Assembly (NCBI RefSeq): GCF_000270245.1
Contig: NC_015635.1
Span: forward strand, 248,001 to 312,000
Length of the DNA stretch: 64,000 bases
From: Microlunatus phosphovorus NM-1
GTDB lineage: Bacteria; Actinomycetota; Actinomycetes; Propionibacteriales; Propionibacteriaceae
Reading direction: 5' to 3'
Position numbers and translations under genes: made by a program. The notes beneath the pieces were generated by a model. That model was not told the origin of the DNA. It made no database searches and worked only from the letters and a program-made list of their open reading frames with translations. Shown here piece after piece: positions 61,233-64,000 of the stretch. Position 1 is the stretch's first letter. The number at the start of each line of letters is the position of its first letter.

Positions 61233-61870
61233 TATGGGGCGGGGCGGCTGATGGCCGACAGCAGGGTGCTGAGCAGTCGGGGGTCGGCGCGTTGGGACTC
61301 GAACAAGCGCAGAGTCTGCAGATGGGTGTGGGTTGCCACGAACAGCTCGACCGCGGCAGCGAGCGGCACGGTCAGCTCGAGCCGGGCATGGTCGAGTGCG
61401 TCGGTGATCAGTCCGGCGATCTGGGTGCTGCAGGTGTCGACGAAGCTCAGGTACGCGGCACGCAACTCGGGATCCCGGGCGGCGTGCAGCATCAGCGCCC
61501 GGTCGGTGATCACGTCCTGTTGATCGGTCGCCAGGGCGCCTCGGGACCCGGTCATCGCCGATAGTGCGATCTCCATCAGCTCCTCCGGATCGAGATCACC
61601 GGCCGCCTTCATGGTCTCGATCGCGCTCTGGGCGGCAGCGAACTGCAGGTCGATGCCCTGCTGGATGAGTGCGAGCACCAGGTCGGAGCGGCTGGAAAAG
61701 TTGGAGTAGAAGGCGCCCCGGGTGAAGCCCGCCGCCTCGCAGATCTCCTCCACGCTCGCCCCCTCTACGCCTTGCTCGGCGAAGACCGTCCGGGCGGCGG
61801 TCAGCAGCCGCTCGCGGGTCTGTGCCCGACGCGCGGTGAGGGGCGGTCCGATGGCGAGGTCGCTGCTCAC
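61232..61870 (-). CDS. TetR-family regulator of the MMPL transporter
   Basis: A 212-residue repressor with the helix-turn-helix [35 protein letters not shown]. The C-terminal part is TetR-type (alpha-helical, ligand binding), ligand unknown. It starts with GTG 61870, 110 bp from the divergent MMPL gene. Two palindromes sit in that interval (61905-61939) and overlap both promoters, so regulation of itself and the transporter is likely. Confidence 0.88.
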   Translation of the reverse strand: MSSDLAIGPPLTARRAQTRERLLTAARTVFAEQGVEGASVEEICEAAGFTRGAFYSNFSSRSDLVLALIQQGIDLQFAAAQSAIETMKAAGDLDPEELMEIALSAMTGSRGALATDQQDVITDRALMLHAARDPELRAAYLSFVDTCSTQIAGLITDALDHARLELTVPLAAAVELFVATHTHLQTLRLFESQRADPRLLSTLLSAISRPAP

Positions 61871-61904
61871 GGTGATCCAGCTCTCGAGGTCTTGGAGGTC
61901 GTCT

Positions 61905-61939
61905 GGATACAGTACTGTATCCGATACACAGTTGTATCA
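61905..61939. promoter_or_regulatory. Two TetR operator palindromes between tetR and the MMPL gene
   Basis: GGATACAGTACTGTATCC (61905-61922) is a perfect palindrome. GATACACAGTTGTATC (61924-61939) repeats the GATACA/TGTATC half-sites with a 4-nt centre. Only one base separates the two sites. Confidence 0.8.
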
Positions 61940-61980
61940 GATTTTGATTCGTGCCGAAACAGCTCGATCTCCGAGAGGTG

Positions 61981-64000
61981 GTGTCACCGCTGTCCACGTA
62001 CCTTTACGCGCTCGGTCGCGCCGCCTACCGGCACCGCAAGCGCGTGCTGCTGCTCTGGCTGGCGGTGTTCCTCCTCGCCGTGGGCGCGGCGGCCGGCATC
62101 GGCGACAAATTCGACGAGAACTTCTCCGTGCCCGGCACGGAGTCCCAGCTGGCGCTCGACTCGTTGAATCGCACCTTCCCGCAGGCCGGCGGCACCACCG
62201 CTCAGGTCGTCGTCGTGGTGCCCGAAGGTGAGAGCGTCCGGAGCGCTGAAGTACGCAAGCAGATCGAAGCCGGTGCCAAGGAGATCGAGAAGGTCGAGCA
62301 CGTCGACTCGGTGATGTCGCCGTTCGACAAGTACGCGAAGGGCGTCATCTCCGATGACAAGCGTGCGGCGATCATCACCGTCCAGCTGGAGCTGGTGGAC
62401 GGCGCGGTCGCCGATGCCACGTTCGACGGACTGGACGACGCCACGAAGGCGATCGAGGCCGACATCCCCGGTTCGCAGGTGTCCCCGGGCGGTGCGGCGT
62501 ACGGCAACAACCCGCCCAGCTTCTCCATCGTCGAAGCGCTCGGCGTGATCATCGCGCTGGTGGTGCTCTGGCTGACTCTCGGTTCGCTGCGAGCCGCCGG
62601 GATGCCCTTGCTGACCGCGGTCCTGGGCGTGATGATCACCGTGCTGCTGATCGTCGCGGTCACCGGACTCACCATCGTCTCGGCCACCACCCCGATGCTG
62701 GCGGTGATGTTGGGCCTGGCTGTCGGCATCGACTACGCACTGTTCATCACCTCGCGGCACCGTGATCAGTTGGCCGCCGGGATGGAACCAGAGGAGTCGG
62801 TGGCCGAGGCGGTAGCGACCGCCGGCTCGGCCGTGGTCTTCGCCGGCCTGACCGTGATGATCGCCCTGTCGGGTCTGGCCGTGGCCGGGATTCCGTTCCT
62901 CACCACGATGGGGGTCGCAGCAGCTGCCGGCGTCGGCATCGCGGTGGTCATCGCCTTGACCTTGTTGCCCGCGCTGCTGGGTCTTGCCGGCGAGCGGCTG
63001 CGGCCGAAACCCAAGAAGGACAAGAAGCCCAAGGGAGCCGAGCAGTCTGCGGTGTCCGGGACGGAGCCGGACCGACCTAGGAAATCCCGTACGCCGCTGG
63101 GCCGGCTGTGGGTGCGGGCGGTGACGAAGGTGCCGCTGCTCACCGTCGCCCTGGTCATCTTGTTGCTCGGCGCGATGGCGTACCCGGCCAAGGACCTGCG
63201 GATCGCGCTGCCCAGCAATGGCATGGCCGATCCGGGTACGCCGGCCCGGGTCACCTATGACCTGATCGACGAGCATTTCGGCGTCGGCTACAACGGACCT
63301 CTGATCGTCAGCGCCACCATCGTCGGCTCCGATGATCCGCTGGGCGTGATGGACGGTATTGCCGACGAGCTACGGGACCTGCCGGGCGTCGCGAGCGTGC
63401 CTCTGTCGACCCCTAATGAGAACGCCGAGGTCGGCATCGTGCAGGTGATCCCGACGGGGGCGCCGGACTCCGATGAGACCAAGGATCTGGTGCTGCGGAT
63501 CCGGTCCATGCATGACCACTTCCTCGAGAAGTACGACGTACCGGTCTATGTCACCGGCTTCACCGCCGTCGCCATTGACGTGTCCGACCGACTCGGTCAG
63601 GCGCTGCTGCCCTTCGGCCTACTGGTGGTCGGGCTGTCGATCATCTTGCTGATGATGGTGTTCCGCTCGATCGCGGTGCCGATCAAGGCGACCATCGGCT
63701 ATCTGCTGAGCGTGCTCGCGGCGTTCGGGGCGACGGCGATGGTCTTCGAGTACGGCTCGTTGGGGGCCGTGTTCAACGTGCACCAGACCGGCCCGGTGAT
63801 CAGCTTCTTGCCGATCCTGCTGATGGGCATCCTCTTCGGCTTGGCCATGGACTACGAGGTGTTCCTGGTGTCACGGATGCGCGAGGAGTATGTGCATGCC
63901 GTTGCCAGGGCCGGCTCGAAGGAACTGGTCGAGCCCAAGCAGACGATCGAGGACGGCTTCAACGCCTCTGTCCGCGTGGTCGTCGCGGCCGCAGTGATCA
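61981..64000 (+). CDS. MMPL-family RND transporter, 3' end cut by the window
   Basis: At least 673 residues of an actinobacterial MMPL transporter. It begins with a membrane helix (VLLLWLAVFLLAVGAAAGI), then an extracytoplasmic domain with the family motif FDENFSVPGTESQLALD, followed by a block of helices that contains GLAVGIDYALFITSRHRDQLA (the GxxxDY proton-relay region), and a second extracytoplasmic domain with a parallel helix block (ILLMGILFGLAMDYEVFLVSRMREEY). MMPLs export lipids or drugs. The start is GTG 61981 (or GTG 61978), preceded by GAGAGG. The reading frame is open to the right edge, so the C-terminus is missing. Confidence 0.9.
   Translation, partial: MSPLSTYLYALGRAAYRHRKRVLLLWLAVFLLAVGAAAGIGDKFDENFSVPGTESQLALDSLNRTFPQAGGTTAQVVVVVPEGESVRSAEVRKQIEAGAKEIEKVEHVDSVMSPFDKYAKGVISDDKRAAIITVQLELVDGAVADATFDGLDDATKAIEADIPGSQVSPGGAAYGNNPPSFSIVEALGVIIALVVLWLTLGSLRAAGMPLLTAVLGVMITVLLIVAVTGLTIVSATTPMLAVMLGLAVGIDYALFITSRHRDQLAAGMEPEESVAEAVATAGSAVVFAGLTVMIALSGLAVAGIPFLTTMGVAAAAGVGIAVVIALTLLPALLGLAGERLRPKPKKDKKPKGAEQSAVSGTEPDRPRKSRTPLGRLWVRAVTKVPLLTVALVILLLGAMAYPAKDLRIALPSNGMADPGTPARVTYDLIDEHFGVGYNGPLIVSATIVGSDDPLGVMDGIADELRDLPGVASVPLSTPNENAEVGIVQVIPTGAPDSDETKDLVLRIRSMHDHFLEKYDVPVYVTGFTAVAIDVSDRLGQALLPFGLLVVGLSIILLMMVFRSIAVPIKATIGYLLSVLAAFGATAMVFEYGSLGAVFNVHQTGPVISFLPILLMGILFGLAMDYEVFLVSRMREEYVHAVARAGSKELVEPKQTIEDGFNASVRVVVAAAVI

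Overview
The window is GC-rich, densely packed DNA of actinobacterial type (Actinomycetota). Starts are often GTG or TTG, ATGA/GTGA gene overlaps are frequent, and the set includes MprA/MprB, MMPL, an actinobacterial lysyl-tRNA synthetase and a transglutaminase / alpha-E / ATP-grasp trio. The order Propionibacteriales is a guess only. No rRNA or tRNA gene, CRISPR array or transposase was seen.

Left flank (1-15.2 kb): the end of a threonine dehydratase; a histidine kinase with a broken LuxR-type response regulator; a small membrane protein; two hydrolases (one frameshifted); a monooxygenase-fold protein; a heterodimeric ABC exporter with its TetR repressor and a palindromic operator; a methyltransferase; a polytopic membrane protein with a TIR-like C-terminal region; and a HAD phosphatase.

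Centre (15.3-45.9 kb): a biosynthetic gene cluster. Thirteen tightly spaced or overlapping genes lie on the minus strand, in transcription order: a 5.4-thousand-residue NRPS/PKS megasynthase (C-A-T-KS-AT-T-C-A-T-KS-relic AT-T-C-A-T-C), a free KS with an AT relic, a free carrier protein, a class III aminotransferase, a CPBP-like membrane protein, a type II thioesterase, an MFS exporter, a small membrane protein, an FtsX-type permease with its ATPase, a second carrier protein, a FabF-like KS and an Sfp-type phosphopantetheinyl transferase. Divergent from it is an AfsA-type gamma-butyrolactone synthase gene, then a convergent ArpA/ScbR-type receptor. Two ARE-like operator boxes, each overlapping a TATGTT -10-like hexamer, sit in the 162 bp between megasynthase and afsA. 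Diffusible-signal control of the whole cluster is the simplest reading. The product is predicted to alternate amino acids with unreduced malonate-derived units, possibly beta-aminated; its structure cannot be derived here.

Right flank (46-64 kb): a DUF5302 protein, a YbjQ-family protein, the transglutaminase / alpha-E / ATP-grasp operon, lysS (probably leaderless), a MarR-PfpI operon with twin palindromic operators, an alcohol dehydrogenase, a YibE/F membrane protein divergent from a DUF3152 zincin-like protein and an AlkA-like DNA glycosylase, an LLM oxidoreductase remnant, an MprAB-type two-component system, and a TetR gene divergent from an MMPL transporter that runs off the end.

Three genes carry frame-breaking lesions (near 1640, 6089 and 58505). 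Several gene junctions hold structured palindromes, two of which share an unusual geometry (6513-6569 and 61165-61232).
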